Positions 1 to 9,492 of a stretch of DNA of 64,000 nucleotides are shown piece after piece (within the stretch, counting starts at the first letter, position 1; the number at the start of each line of letters is the position of its first letter). The stretch lies in the NCBI GenBank assembly GCA_021904315.1, contig CM038920.1:6448001-6512000 (forward strand), read 5' to 3'. The DNA comes from Sphagnum magellanicum. Lineage: Eukaryota; Streptophyta; Sphagnopsida; Sphagnales; Sphagnaceae. The notes below the pieces were generated by a model, which saw nothing but the letters and a program-made list of their open reading frames with translations, ran no database searches and was not told the DNA's origin. The position numbers were made by a program, and so were the translations under genes.

Positions 1-225
1 CACATTCTCATACTTAATTAGCAAGTTTGTGACTTGGTCTTTCTCCTTCTTGGCGAGCTGGTTCCCCATAACGAAAAGGTAGTTGGAAACACATGGAATG
101 GAGTTGGAAAGTGTGTTTGAAGAACTTGGTGTATTGGGTTCTCCACTATCCAATTGCGTAGATTCGTAGAAGGTTGTAATTGTTTCTCCAGAAGCTGATG
201 CACCTCCAGGTGTATTAGACACAAC
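1..225 (-). pseudogene. Linker and start of the reverse transcriptase region of the gypsy element
   Basis: After an in-frame TAA (226-228), the frame that carries the methyltransferase C-terminus continues open to the window edge. It encodes a Gly/Ser/Thr/Pro-rich linker and then NQLAKKEKDQVTNLLIKYEN, which resembles the short helical segment just upstream of the RT palm in Ty3/gypsy Pol (the LL.kY.dvF pattern). This is what places the methyltransferase upstream of RT in one polyprotein. The RT core itself lies outside the window, so the assignment rests on this short motif and its position. Confidence 0.6.
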
Positions 226-384
226 TTAAGTCAAATTACATGGTACCTCCTCCCCCCCAACACTGAGAGTGAAATGTAGAGTGTTGAAGATAGGCAAATG
301 TATTTGGTTGGGGTGCCATGTGGTTGCATCGCTAGAACTGCAAGTTAATTGAATCAGTGTTGGTGTTGTGTACATTTGAAAGAG

Positions 385-1740
385 TACACAAGTTACCAAC
401 AACCATGTAAGGGAGTTCAGGTCCATGCCTCTCCCTAGTAGAGCATTACGCTCCAATCTAGTCACCTTAGTGTGACTAGTAGTGCCAGCTTGGAACCCCA
501 TAGCCCTTTCTCTTTCTTCTGGGCTTGGTTCATCCCAAGTGGCTGAAGCATGACGATACACCAGGCCTGGCCCATCTCCTTGAAAGGCGTGTGTTCCTGG
601 GAAGGAGACAAAGGTGGGCCAAGCACCTCTTGGTTTTCCTATTATGTTCGCAGGAAACCAAGGAGGTTTTTCTTGCCTTGTAACTGGTTGGCAAGAACTT
701 TGATCATCCAATATGTGAGAAACCTGCAGGTTCGGGTCTCTGATAGTGTATTTCAGAGCTAGCTGCAAAACTAGAGTGGTGCCAAGTTGGTCCACCAATT
801 GCGCAGTCGGTGCGCATAGGAACCGCATTGTGCCGCATCAAGTAAGAGCGGCTCTCCAAGGTAATGCTTGACCAGTGTGTAGTGCTCCTGGACTTTCTCC
901 CTCTGATCAAGCTGAGAAGGAGTGTTCTTTATTACATAACCAAATGTAGGAGAAATGGATTAGACCCAGGTGATCAATCGTACCATGTCCATGAAAAGAC
1001 TAGATCTTGTGTCACTCAAGCCTTCTCTAAATCCAGCTGCTGAAAATCCTTGACACTCCCAACCTAAAATAATGAGGTCGACAAGGCCAAGTAATTCCAT
1101 ATGTTTCTTTTGAATTAGTTGTATGTTAGAGGGCAAAAATGTGAAACTAGCCTTCCATGTGGTGGTTGCGAATTGTTGTGGAAATCTTGTTGTGAACTCT
1201 CTCATTCTTGATGTCGTGACTTGCTTTGCAATAGGATCCATGTCTACATAAAAATACCTTCGAACCACCATCCCTGACTGTAGTAGGGCTTCGAGACCTG
1301 TACCAATACCACCAGAGAGCTCTAGTAATGTAATCCCTTCCTTAGGTGGTGTCCAGGTGATTAGCTGACGAAGTAATGGTTTAATTGGTTCGCCATGGCT
1401 CTCCATGCTCTTGAAACTAGACAAAGCTTTGACCAAAGGCTTGTGGGCTACTTTGAACCTTTGTAAAACCTCTGGTCCATGTTGAATGTCAATAAGAACC
1501 ACCCTCAAGCTTTCAATAGCTTGAGCGTAAGCTATCTCCTCCTCATTTCCCTCTATCCATTCGTGGCTAGCTTGTTGGATGTAGGAAATGGTGTGTGCTT
1601 CCTTGAACATACAATGGTGAGCCATAGGACTATGGTTCCCATGTAAATCAAGGGGTATGTATCCCAGGTGGTGGCCATCAATTTCCCAATCCACTCGGTA
1701 GTACGCACGTTCAAACCAGTTGTCAATTGTGAAACCTGGT
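385..1740 (-). pseudogene. C5-cytosine DNA methyltransferase domain embedded in gypsy gag-pol, between protease and RT
   Basis: Motif I is ELSGGIGTGLEALL (near 1290-1330), followed by the acidic YFYVDMDP strand. The catalytic motif IV is LIILGWECQGFSAAG, with the Cys codon at 1053-1055. After an in-frame TAA (960-962) the frame resumes with GYVIKNTPSQ (motif VI position) and CGSYAHRLRNWWTNL (motif VIII, with an RxR-like HRLR). After a frameshift near 770-820 come a target-recognition-like stretch, EPSPEERERAMGF (motif IX area) and ERNALLGRGMDLNSL (motif X, near 411-450). The order I-IV-VI-VIII-X is canonical, so this is not a DRM-type permuted enzyme. The family transfers methyl groups from S-adenosylmethionine to cytosine C5. 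About 110 residues of unknown role (YRVDWEIDGHHLGYIPLDLH and following) link it to the protease. This copy is broken by one stop, one frameshift and a further stop at 226-228. Confidence 0.85.
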
Positions 1741-2432
1741 GGAAACAGGGCCTCTTGCCCAATGAGCACATCATAACTTATGGCATTGGTGACTAAACAT
1801 CTGACCTATAAGCAAAGCTCCTGATCTGTACCTTCATTGAACTTAAGTGTAATCAAATCCGAACTTTCCCCAAGTACTTCCTCTACGCTCCCATTAATGG
1901 TGCGAATTTGCCACATAGATTTCCGTAGTTTGGAGTCAAGCATGCCCATCTTCTTGGCGAATTTAACTCCAAGAATCACTGGTTGGGCACCTGTGTCAAG
2001 AAGTACTACTCTGGGTGTATGTCCTCCCACTTGGATTGCTGACCCAGTATTGTCGACAATGGCAACTCCGGTGGCAATGGAAGTTCTCTCACTAGGCACC
2101 ACCTTTAGAAATGAGTGAGAGACTTTGTGGAGAGAATGGCTATCCACAACACCTTTGCTGAGTAACAAATCCACAAGTGAAGTGTTCTGAACTCCCTTCT
2201 GATATGTGAATGTAGAATTAGAATTAGCATGAGCTTGAAGCACCTCCCTATTGTCAGCATTGTGCTCCTTCTTCTTAACATTCTTGTTGGAATTACCCTT
2301 GGTAGGCAAAGCCTGAGTGGAAGGTTGAGGTGCCTTGGTTTTTGGTTGAGGGACAACGAAAGATGTTGGCAGATTTTGCCGTTGTAATCGGAGTTGCTTT
2401 CGCTCTGGAAACTTGGCAAAACAAACAGATTC
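1740..2432 (-). pseudogene. Retropepsin (aspartic protease) domain of the gypsy gag-pol
   Basis: This part continues the Gag frame. The active-site motif is VVLLDTGAQPVILG (about 2000-2050), where DTGA is the DTG/DSG triad of retroviral-type proteases. The second half ends with a YDVLIGQEAL segment, the usual closing motif of Ty3/gypsy proteases, just past a TAG at 1806-1808. The region between the knuckles and the protease is Lys/Asn/Ser-rich. In related elements the enzyme cleaves the polyprotein. Here the in-frame TAG probably inactivates it. The methyltransferase follows directly in the same frame. Confidence 0.82.
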
Positions 2433-3704
2433 CTAATGTCCCTCTTTCCCACAATAATCACAAAAGAGATCCTCGGAAGGGATGTTGCACTCACTAGCTT
2501 TGTGGGCAGGATTGCCACAGTAGTTACAAGAAGGTAGGATGAGTGTAGCCTAGTGCACCACTTTAGTCCTTGAAGAAGAATGTGATGATCTAGTTGGCGG
2601 AGCTGGTGTAGGTTGAGGCCTTGAACGTGATGGAGGCCTCATAGTACTAGCCTCATAGTGTGCATGAGCCAATTCCAACTTTTCGGAAATGTTGTACACA
2701 TCCAACAAAGTGTACGAGTTTCCAAATTTTGCAAAGACTCGTTGTAAAACTTGCGCGTGGAGCATTGGAATACCTTCCAACAAACGAAGATACCAGTGGG
2801 AAGCTTCCAAGTCGGTGATGCTCTAGGTATCCTCTTTGAGTTTGAGAAGCCTCCTGTAGAACATCTTGAGGGTTTCATCCTTTTGTCGAGAGAAGGTGGC
2901 AAGCTGTAGAATTTTTTCAGAACTTTTGACTGGAAATTCCAGCTCAAGAATTCGAAAGAATGCCCCCACTGGATCAGTAAAAGCTGGCACACCAGTTGTG
3001 GGAGGAATGTTTGTAGTAGCAGCAATGAGTTGTTGAGAAGAAAGGTTTACTAAGGTAGGTACCAGGTCTGGATTATTTGGCACAGTCCCGTGATGTGCAA
3101 TTGCAGCTTGCAATGCAGTTTGAAAGGCGGTGGCAATGGCTATGGCGTATGTTGGATTGGGAATCTGGGTGACACCCAAAATCCTCGCAAAATGTTGTTC
3201 GTAGACATCCAACGCCTCATAGTGCTCTTAACGAGCCAATTGTTTGAATGCAAACACCTCGGTGTAATTAGTGCCATACTTGAGTTCCAATTCACAAACC
3301 ACAATTGAAAAGGTTGCCTTGAACTCCCTCAAAGAAATAGTAACTGGCCTTCCACTGAAATTTTCAATTTTCCCAGATGAACTGCTCACCTCCATGGTGT
3401 ATATGGGTGCTGAAGTCATAGCTTGCAACGGAGTATATGGTGATGGTGCGAAAGTGGGTGCGGTAACAGGCATAGTCCATTGATGAGCCCCTCCAAATGG
3501 ACTCTAATGTACCCTTGATGTAGTGTAACCTAAGCCTGAATTCCTGGTAGGAGTTGTACTAGACAACGATGGTGCTGTAGACACTTGATGGTATCGTCGT
3601 GAAGCTCGTGAGCTTAAAAAACTCGGCTCAAAAGATTGTGTGTTACTTCGTAGCTAATACCTGGGCTCTGGCCGAATGGTAGTGCTCTCATCATCCGAGG
3701 ACAT
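2433..3704 (-). pseudogene. Gag region of the gypsy element with two CCHC zinc knuckles
   Basis: The frame starts at ATG 3704-3702 (MSSDDEST) and stays open except for TAG at 3654-3656, TAG at 3504-3506, TAA at 3228-3230, TAG at 2823-2825, TAG at 2550-2552 and TAG at 2433-2435. The middle part has the retrotransposon Gag pattern: a helical capsid-like segment with FSRQKDETLKMFYRRL, then SHWYLRLLEGIP, then a Pro/Ser/Arg-rich stretch. Two zinc knuckles follow, CNYCGNPAHKASEC and CDYCGKEGH.ESVC, both CX2CX4HX4C. The second is interrupted by the TAG at 2433-2435. Gag would form the particle and bind element RNA. The absence of frameshifts across 1.3 kb suggests the stops are point changes in a once-intact frame. 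Confidence 0.8.
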
Positions 3705-3949
3705 CGTGTTGTCCCATGCCCTAAAATGTTGTGATAGTACACAACATTAACTATAAAATTCTAACACAATGTATAATTTGAAGAATATAGTGCGTTGTTC
3801 TAAAGGCAGGACGACAAAAATAGCACGTAGGACATTAGGACGCAAGACGTAGGACATCAGGGCGCAGGATGGAGGATGTCAAGACGGCAGGACGAAAGTT
3901 CGTTGACAGAAGTCCGACAAACGAAAGTCCGACATTAGACGTGCAGAGC

Positions 3950-4420
3950 TTAGCCGCCGTTGCGGCGATGGCGGGCGGCAGCGTTGCACTGCAGTTCCTC
4001 ACAACGTAACGCTGCGACGATGGCCGGGCAACATGGAGCTATAGCGATGCAAGCTCACGCTGCTGCAGCTCGCGTCGCGACAGCGCTGCGGCGCTGTTGT
4101 AACACGCGTCGCGAGAGTGCTGCGACATTGTTTCTGCAACTTTCGTCGCAGCAGCGCTGCGATGTTATTACTGCAGCACCTATCGTGGGAGCGCAGCAAG
4201 CGTCGTAGCAACGCTGCTACAGCTCGCGTCGCTGTGGCATTGTTGCAGCAGGCGTTGCGGCAGCGCTACGGCACTGCTTCAACTCGCGTTGTTGCGATGC
4301 TACAGTAGGCGTCGTGGCAACGTTGCGGCGCTGTTGCAAGCTCGCAGCAACGACGGAGAGCAACACACTATGCAACGATGGCGAGTGGCAGTACTGCTCG
4401 CGGCAACGGCAGGCGGCCAT
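3950..4420. repeat. CpG-dense degenerate tandem repeats in the gypsy leader
   Basis: About 470 bp is packed with variants of CGCGTCGCGACAGCGCTG and GCAGCGCTGCGAT-like blocks, with a loose period of 30-40 bp. GC content and CpG density are far above the surrounding AT-rich DNA. It lies between the TATA box (4866) and the Gag ATG (3704), so it would be in the untranslated leader. Open frames seen here on both strands are Ala/Arg/Gln-rich by-products of the repeats. Confidence 0.7.
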
Positions 4421-4865
4421 AATTTTTGTTTTTTTTTACTTGATAGTTTCAAGAGAGCAAGAAAGAGGAAAGAGGCAGAGCTTTGAAACTTGTTTCCCCG
4501 CTCTGTTGGTTAGCATAACACAAGCTCCTTCTTGCAACGTCAACTCCTTTCAGCAGCAACAACAATAGCACCCTCCGGTAACCACAGCACGAGTAGCACC
4601 AGTAACACTAACAACACTAGCAGTAGCAACGATAACTTAAAAACACAATAACTTACAAGCAAAAGAAATCTGTGGCTTTCAACATGAAGCACAAAAAGTG
4701 CAGTTTTTCTAGAATTGAAATGCAAAGCAAGAAAGAAATGAAGTGTATGTAAACGGTGGCCATGCAATGGCTGTCGTGAACATCTAAAAATCCTAGCTTA
4801 TGATGGAGGAAAAACTCCTAACAAAGGAATTCTAGAAAAACTAAAAGGAGAAAGAAAGGGTTAGG

Positions 4866-4874
4866 CCTTTTATA
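4866..4874 (-). promoter_or_regulatory. TATA box of the gypsy 5' LTR
   Basis: The minus strand reads TATAAAAGG, a near-consensus plant TATA box, in GC-poor context upstream of the leader. Transcription would start near 4840 and run towards Gag, so the LTR U3 would lie right of this point. LTR ends were not identified. Confidence 0.55.
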
Positions 4875-4899
4875 TTGTGCCAACACTGAAACCCTAAGT

Positions 4900-6455
4900 A
4901 CCTAATAGTGTACAGTTGCCTAAAACCATACATCAACCCTAAAACCGCACATGGGCATGCCCGTAACTGGCCATCATGTATGAGGCCATGTATGTGCATG
5001 ACAATGGTTGCTTTGAAATGGTGGGTGTGCAAAAAGGTCAAAATGCAAGAAATCTAGTGGCAATGTTCAAATGGTGTATGAGTTCATGAATATGGGAAGT
5101 AGGTTTTATTGGATGTTCAAATTTCATGGAATTTTTTCTACTTGTAGTGCTTCATTTAATAACATCATGATGATAATCTATTTTAATCATCACATACATG
5201 CACCCTGAATGGACAAAGAAAGAGAAGTTGACAGTGGTCCAAAACATCCATTGGCAAGTGCAACATAATTAGAACAAGTTGCCACAAACATTGTTAGTCA
5301 CTAATACATGTTCATTTTGGGGTTCTTCCCAAAAAACATTGAGGAGGTTGGAAATTTGCATGGGTTAATAAAGGGGGTAGGGAAAATGAAAGAAACCCCA
5401 TAATGGGGATCACAAAGAATTTTTTCAGCCTTCCACACATTGGCAAAAGCAATTCCATGTTAAATTACATCCTATGGTTTCATGAGAGTGAGTTTTCTAA
5501 GACCACCAAGTTAATTTCTTATGAATCCTTTCAACAATTTTGAACTTCTAGTTTCTTGTGTGAATAGGGATGGAGTTTTTAAGAAAAAAACATCTATGCA
5601 AGAAAGGAGTTTATGTTCTTGGAGTACATTTTTTTTTAGGCCATAACATGGTACTATTTTGTATCTATAATATAGTATGGTTTACCATGGTACAAAATGG
5701 AATATTAGTTACACGAGTTGGAATAGCATTGATCGCCAAAACCATAATTATAACTTGATTGATTCAAAAAGACAAAAAGGCTTTGAAATTGATCTCAAGT
5801 AGCCATGACAAAATGTAGTAAAAAACAATTAATGTTATAAACCTATCACGAGACTAATGCAACATCTATTATCCGTTTAGTTATGTTTGAGTATGATCTC
5901 CCACCAATTTTGTTGGATAGTCATTGCTTCATTATTTGTTTTAGATTAATGAATTTTATGTCATTATAACATATTTTTTATTTTCTAATCAAACCCAAAA
6001 ATGATCATTGTTTTTTTAACCTATAACAATAATCATTTAATCACATAAATCACTAAGTAGTAACAAAAGGACATTAACATGCCATGGCATCATGAATTTT
6101 TTACTACAATGAATATGATAACTTGTTGATGTTTTGGGTAAAATATCTCATTATTCTTCAATTTGTGTTAATATATATTTGTGATGTGGAATTAATTAAT
6201 TGAAAATATCAATAACCTTTACAATTAATAACTAAATCTCCCATGATGATGACATAACATGTCATGTTATAATTTAAAGTGTTGCAACTATCAAACATCA
6301 TGATTCATGGGTGCAACAAAACATAATATATGTAACAATTAGATGAACAGTGCAACTCTAGGTCCTTAATAATCAAATAATAAACTAACACATGACACAT
6401 AAGAAAAGTTACAAAAACCAAAGATTTGTTATTGTGCCCAATATAATTACATGAT
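4900..6455. other. AT-rich spacer, nothing recognised
   Basis: Probably includes part of the gypsy LTR U3 at its left end. The rest is AT-rich with short chance open frames (for example 5570-5758) that have no recognisable motif or start context. Confidence 0.4.
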
Positions 6456-8544
6456 TTTTAAATTCACACCTTTTTTGGTTAAATTCACACCCTTTCTTCG
6501 TGCGTCTGATTATATGCAAATTAAATTTGAGTGTGTTTGCCCCACCCCCCTTAAAACAATACGCGTAACGCAATAGGAGATGGAGTTTGCGACACGGCAA
6601 GAGTTGATTGAAGATCTCAGCAACAATTATGAACAGGAAGGAGTGGTCTTCACCATCAAGACAAGCAAGGAGAAGCGAGTGGTCATGAAGTGTGACTGAG
6701 GCGAGGAGTACGTCAACATGCTGAACCTGACGAATGAAACCTGCCAAAGGGAGACGCACATGAGGCGAATTGGCTGTGAGTTTGAGATCATCTGCTCGTT
6801 GGTGAAGGGTGTCTGGACAATCCGTAAGATCTCAGGCAGCCACAACCACGAGCTTGGTGGCAACCTGGCAAGCCATGTGGTGAAACGCTGCTTAAGCGAA
6901 TTAAAAAAGGCTAAAGTGCGAACGTTCGGTGGGCAAGGTTTAGCGCCAAAGGACATTCTCTGCATCCTCCATAAGGAGTTTGCAAACATCCACTCAACAG
7001 CCAGGGAGATGTACAACGAGCTTGTTGCTGCTCGAGCGGAGGAGTTGAAAGGCCGCGGACCCATCGAAGCTCTGGTGGAGCTGATCTCTTGCTCTGATTA
7101 CTTCAACAAGGTGCGGCTGGTGGAAGGTGATGTTGACTGCATGTTTTTTATGCATCAGTCATTAGTCAGCATGTGCCAGATGTTCGGCATGGTCTTCCTT
7201 CTAGACTGCACGTATAAGACCAACAAGTTTGGCATGCCTCTGCTAAATGTGGTCGGCATCACGTCTACCTATGCGACGTTCAACGCTAGCTTTGCCTTCT
7301 TACACATAAAGAATGAGGAGGCGTACGCTTGGGTTCTGGAACAATTTTCCGAGGTCGTGACTCCAAAAGTCCTTTGCATGGACCGAGAATTGGCCCTAAT
7401 GAATAGGATTACACAAGTCTTCCCGGGCTGCCACAACATCTTCTAATGCTGGCACATCAACAAGAACATTCTTGCTAATTGCAAGACAGGCTTCTCCGAT
7501 GTTGAGTGGTAATAGTTTATGGAGCGATGGAATATCCTTGTCTGCAGCACGTTGGTCGAACTGTTTGATGTGGCTCTTAGTGTATTCAAGGAGACCTATT
7601 CGGGAACCCATCCAGCTGCTTAGCAATACGTTAACACGACGTGGATGCCTCACAAGGAGAGGTTTGTTGCTTGTTACATTGACGAGTTTCCCCACTTTGG
7701 TAGCATTAGTACTTCAAGGGTGGAAGGAAACCACGACGTTATCAAGTCGTATCTCTGTGTCAGCACTCTTCACCTCTTGACGCTAATGAAGCGGTTGGGT
7801 CTCATGTTGGCCAATCAACGCGTGGAACTGAATGTTGCGATTAAGAAGCAGAGGGTGCATAAGGCACATCGGTTCGGCCATAGCTACTTCAAGGACTTGA
7901 TCTACAAGGTTTCTAATTTCGTTATGGACAAGCTTCTACAACAACTTAAGCACGTTGAAAAGGGGGGACATGAAGAGCAACCATGCTCTACGCGATTCAC
8001 GAAATCGTGGGGGCTGCCCAGTCATCATTACATTTGCGGTTGTCTAGAAACCGAGACTCCGATTCTCCTACAAGACATTCATGAGCAGTGGCTGTTGGAC
8101 AGAAACCCCCTGATCCTTCCAAGTGTCAATGTAGCTGTGTCGCCACACAAACCGACATCACCACGAAGTTTATTCATGTAAACGATGATGGCTACCCTAC
8201 AACAAGTACTCGATAATGGGAATCCTCGAGCAGGCAGTTTGATTGCCCGCCTTAATTAGGTCCTGGATACGCCTAATGTTCAAGTTCAAGAGCCCTTGGC
8301 CGTGGTCAAGAAACGTGACAGACTTGTAAGCTCTAAGAACAAGACAAGCACGACTAGAGACAAGTCTCACTTTGAATACGTGGAAGGACGCAAATGTGGG
8401 GTCTATGGTTAATCAGGGCACAACTCGAGAACTTGCTCGCATAAGTAATTGAACTGATAAAGGAACATACTCTTAAAGTTTAATATGCATAAAATTGGAG
8501 GTGCGAAGGGTGTGAATTTAACCAAAAAAGGTGTGAATTTAAAA
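6456..8544 (+). mobile_element. MULE DNA transposon with short terminal inverted repeats
   Basis: The left end (6456-6495) and right end (8506-8544) are inverted copies over about 39 bp, beginning TTTTAAATTCACACC. A looser match continues inward to the ATATGC blocks. Each end contains AAATTCACACC twice, in direct orientation and about 20 bp apart. Inside is one degraded transposase gene on the plus strand. Element length is about 2.1 kb. I could not find a clean 9-bp target duplication next to the ends, so the outermost bases are uncertain by a few positions. Confidence 0.82.
6580..8450 (+). pseudogene. MULE transposase (MUDR/FAR1-like), disrupted
   Basis: The frame opens at ATG 6580, has a TGA at 6697-6699 (probably CGA, Arg, originally) and runs to TAA at 7444-7446. 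The N-terminal DNA-binding part ends in the IRKISGSHNHEL zinc-finger segment. The catalytic domain shows DCTYKTNKFGMPL (first Asp), MDRELALMNRI (second Asp), FLHIKNEEAYAWVL (Glu) and the CWHINKNI box right after the stop. A frame change follows, then 7645-8181 carries FVACYIDEFPHFGSISTSRV and the C-terminal helical part. Near 8394-8436 is a decayed zinc knuckle (KCGVYG.SGHNSRTC), where the second Cys has become Tyr. The enzyme would cut and paste the element by a DDE mechanism. With several stops and a frameshift it is not functional. Confidence 0.82.
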
Positions 8545-8660
8545 TTTTCCTATCATTATGACATTCATTACAAACTTACAATATTACAAAATTTTAATAA
8601 AGTCCATGCAAAAATTGTAAAACAATATGTTTGTGCAAAATCTATGGGCTTCAAAATCTA

Positions 8661-9481
8661 TGGGCTTCCCAAGTTCCTAGTTAGACCCAAGATGGGCTTA
8701 AGTTACTCAAATAATGGAATTATGAGGAACTCGGGGCATGCTCCTAACACTCAGCACTAGAAGGGATAGAGGGGCGTGCTAAAGCTCCAAGATGGGACTA
8801 TGAAGAGTGACAAGCTATTCACTTACTCGAACCTGCATCAAACCAACCAACCAACAAGTTGGTTAGTACACTTTCTAGAGGACCTTTAGTGCTAGGACAA
8901 GCCATGGGCAACTCTGGACTCACAAGACTCACCACGGCCTAGACTCGAGGGAAGCCACCACCTTCCCCCATATAGTATTCTTTGCGTCTCTCCATGGCAC
9001 CTACATTCGAATGGCTTTTTATCTCGAGATTCCGAAAGAGGAGTCCCAAAACTGTCCCAATTTGGACTCTCGGGACTTTGTGAGGTCATAACTCTTTGCT
9101 CAGACCTCCAATTAGGATGAGGTTTAAAGCAAACTTGTAGCTCTCCTCAAGAGCTTTTTAACGGTGTGTTACACTCCACCTACACGCACCGAGGTCAGGT
9201 CGATTCCCGACTTTTAGTGGTTAGGAGTCAAACTGTTAGTTTGATTCCTAGCCCTTCTTTTTGCCATAACCTGTGTTGCAAATGTCCAAATGGCCCATGT
9301 GAGCTCATTTTCAACATTTACACTTTGATAGTTTTCCAATGATATAAATAACACCCCAATGCGAGGTGTTTTGACCCCTGCAATCAAACTTTGAAGTTTT
9401 GGGAGTCCCGGAGGACTCCCAAGTCCCCATTTCGGGAATGTGAGTTTCATCCTCACACTCTTTCAAAGTAGGGTTGCGACA
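8661..9481 (-). mobile_element. Solo LTR copy C
   Basis: On the minus strand this begins TGTCGCAACCCTA and is homologous along its length to copies A, B and D. It shares the TATA-like ACTATATGGGGGAAG block and the hairpin at 8947-8969 (one mismatch in the stem). The other end is diverged and placed at TG 8661. The flanks TTCAAAATCTA (8650-8660) and TTCAAAATGTA (9482-9492) match at 10 of 11 bases. This is longer than the 5-bp duplications of copies A and B and may be partly chance in AT-rich DNA. No internal retrotransposon sequence is attached. Confidence 0.6.
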
Positions 9482-9492
9482 TTCAAAATGTA

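Larger units (their letters stand above)
1..4900 (-). mobile_element. Decayed Ty3/gypsy LTR retrotransposon carrying a DNA methyltransferase domain (5' half)
   Basis: Reading leftwards on the minus strand I see a promoter TATA (4866-4874), a leader with CpG-dense repeats, a Gag start at 3704, two CCHC knuckles, a retropepsin, a C5-methyltransferase and a linker that opens the RT region at the window edge. From 3704 to about 800 all domains share one frame, broken only by single stop codons. One frameshift near 770-820 moves the methyltransferase C-terminus and linker into another frame. RT, RNase H, integrase and the 3' LTR would lie left of the window. I found no convincing primer binding site, and the 5' LTR limits are not resolved, so the right edge (about 4900) is approximate. 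The domain order and the pre-RT sequence favour Ty3/gypsy over copia. Confidence 0.85.

Noticed and set aside
385-1740. DRM-type (plant de novo) methyltransferase
   Set aside because: Plant DRM enzymes have motifs VI-X before I-V. Here motif I and IV come first and X last, so the order is canonical.
3960-4420. Several overlapping open frames on both strands
   Set aside because: They are Ala/Arg/Gln-rich translations of the GC-rich tandem repeat and share no start context or motif.
4460-4700. Primer binding site for the gypsy element
   Set aside because: No stretch complementary to a plant tRNA 3' end (for example TGGTATCAGAGC) was found; TGG-starting words here do not extend.
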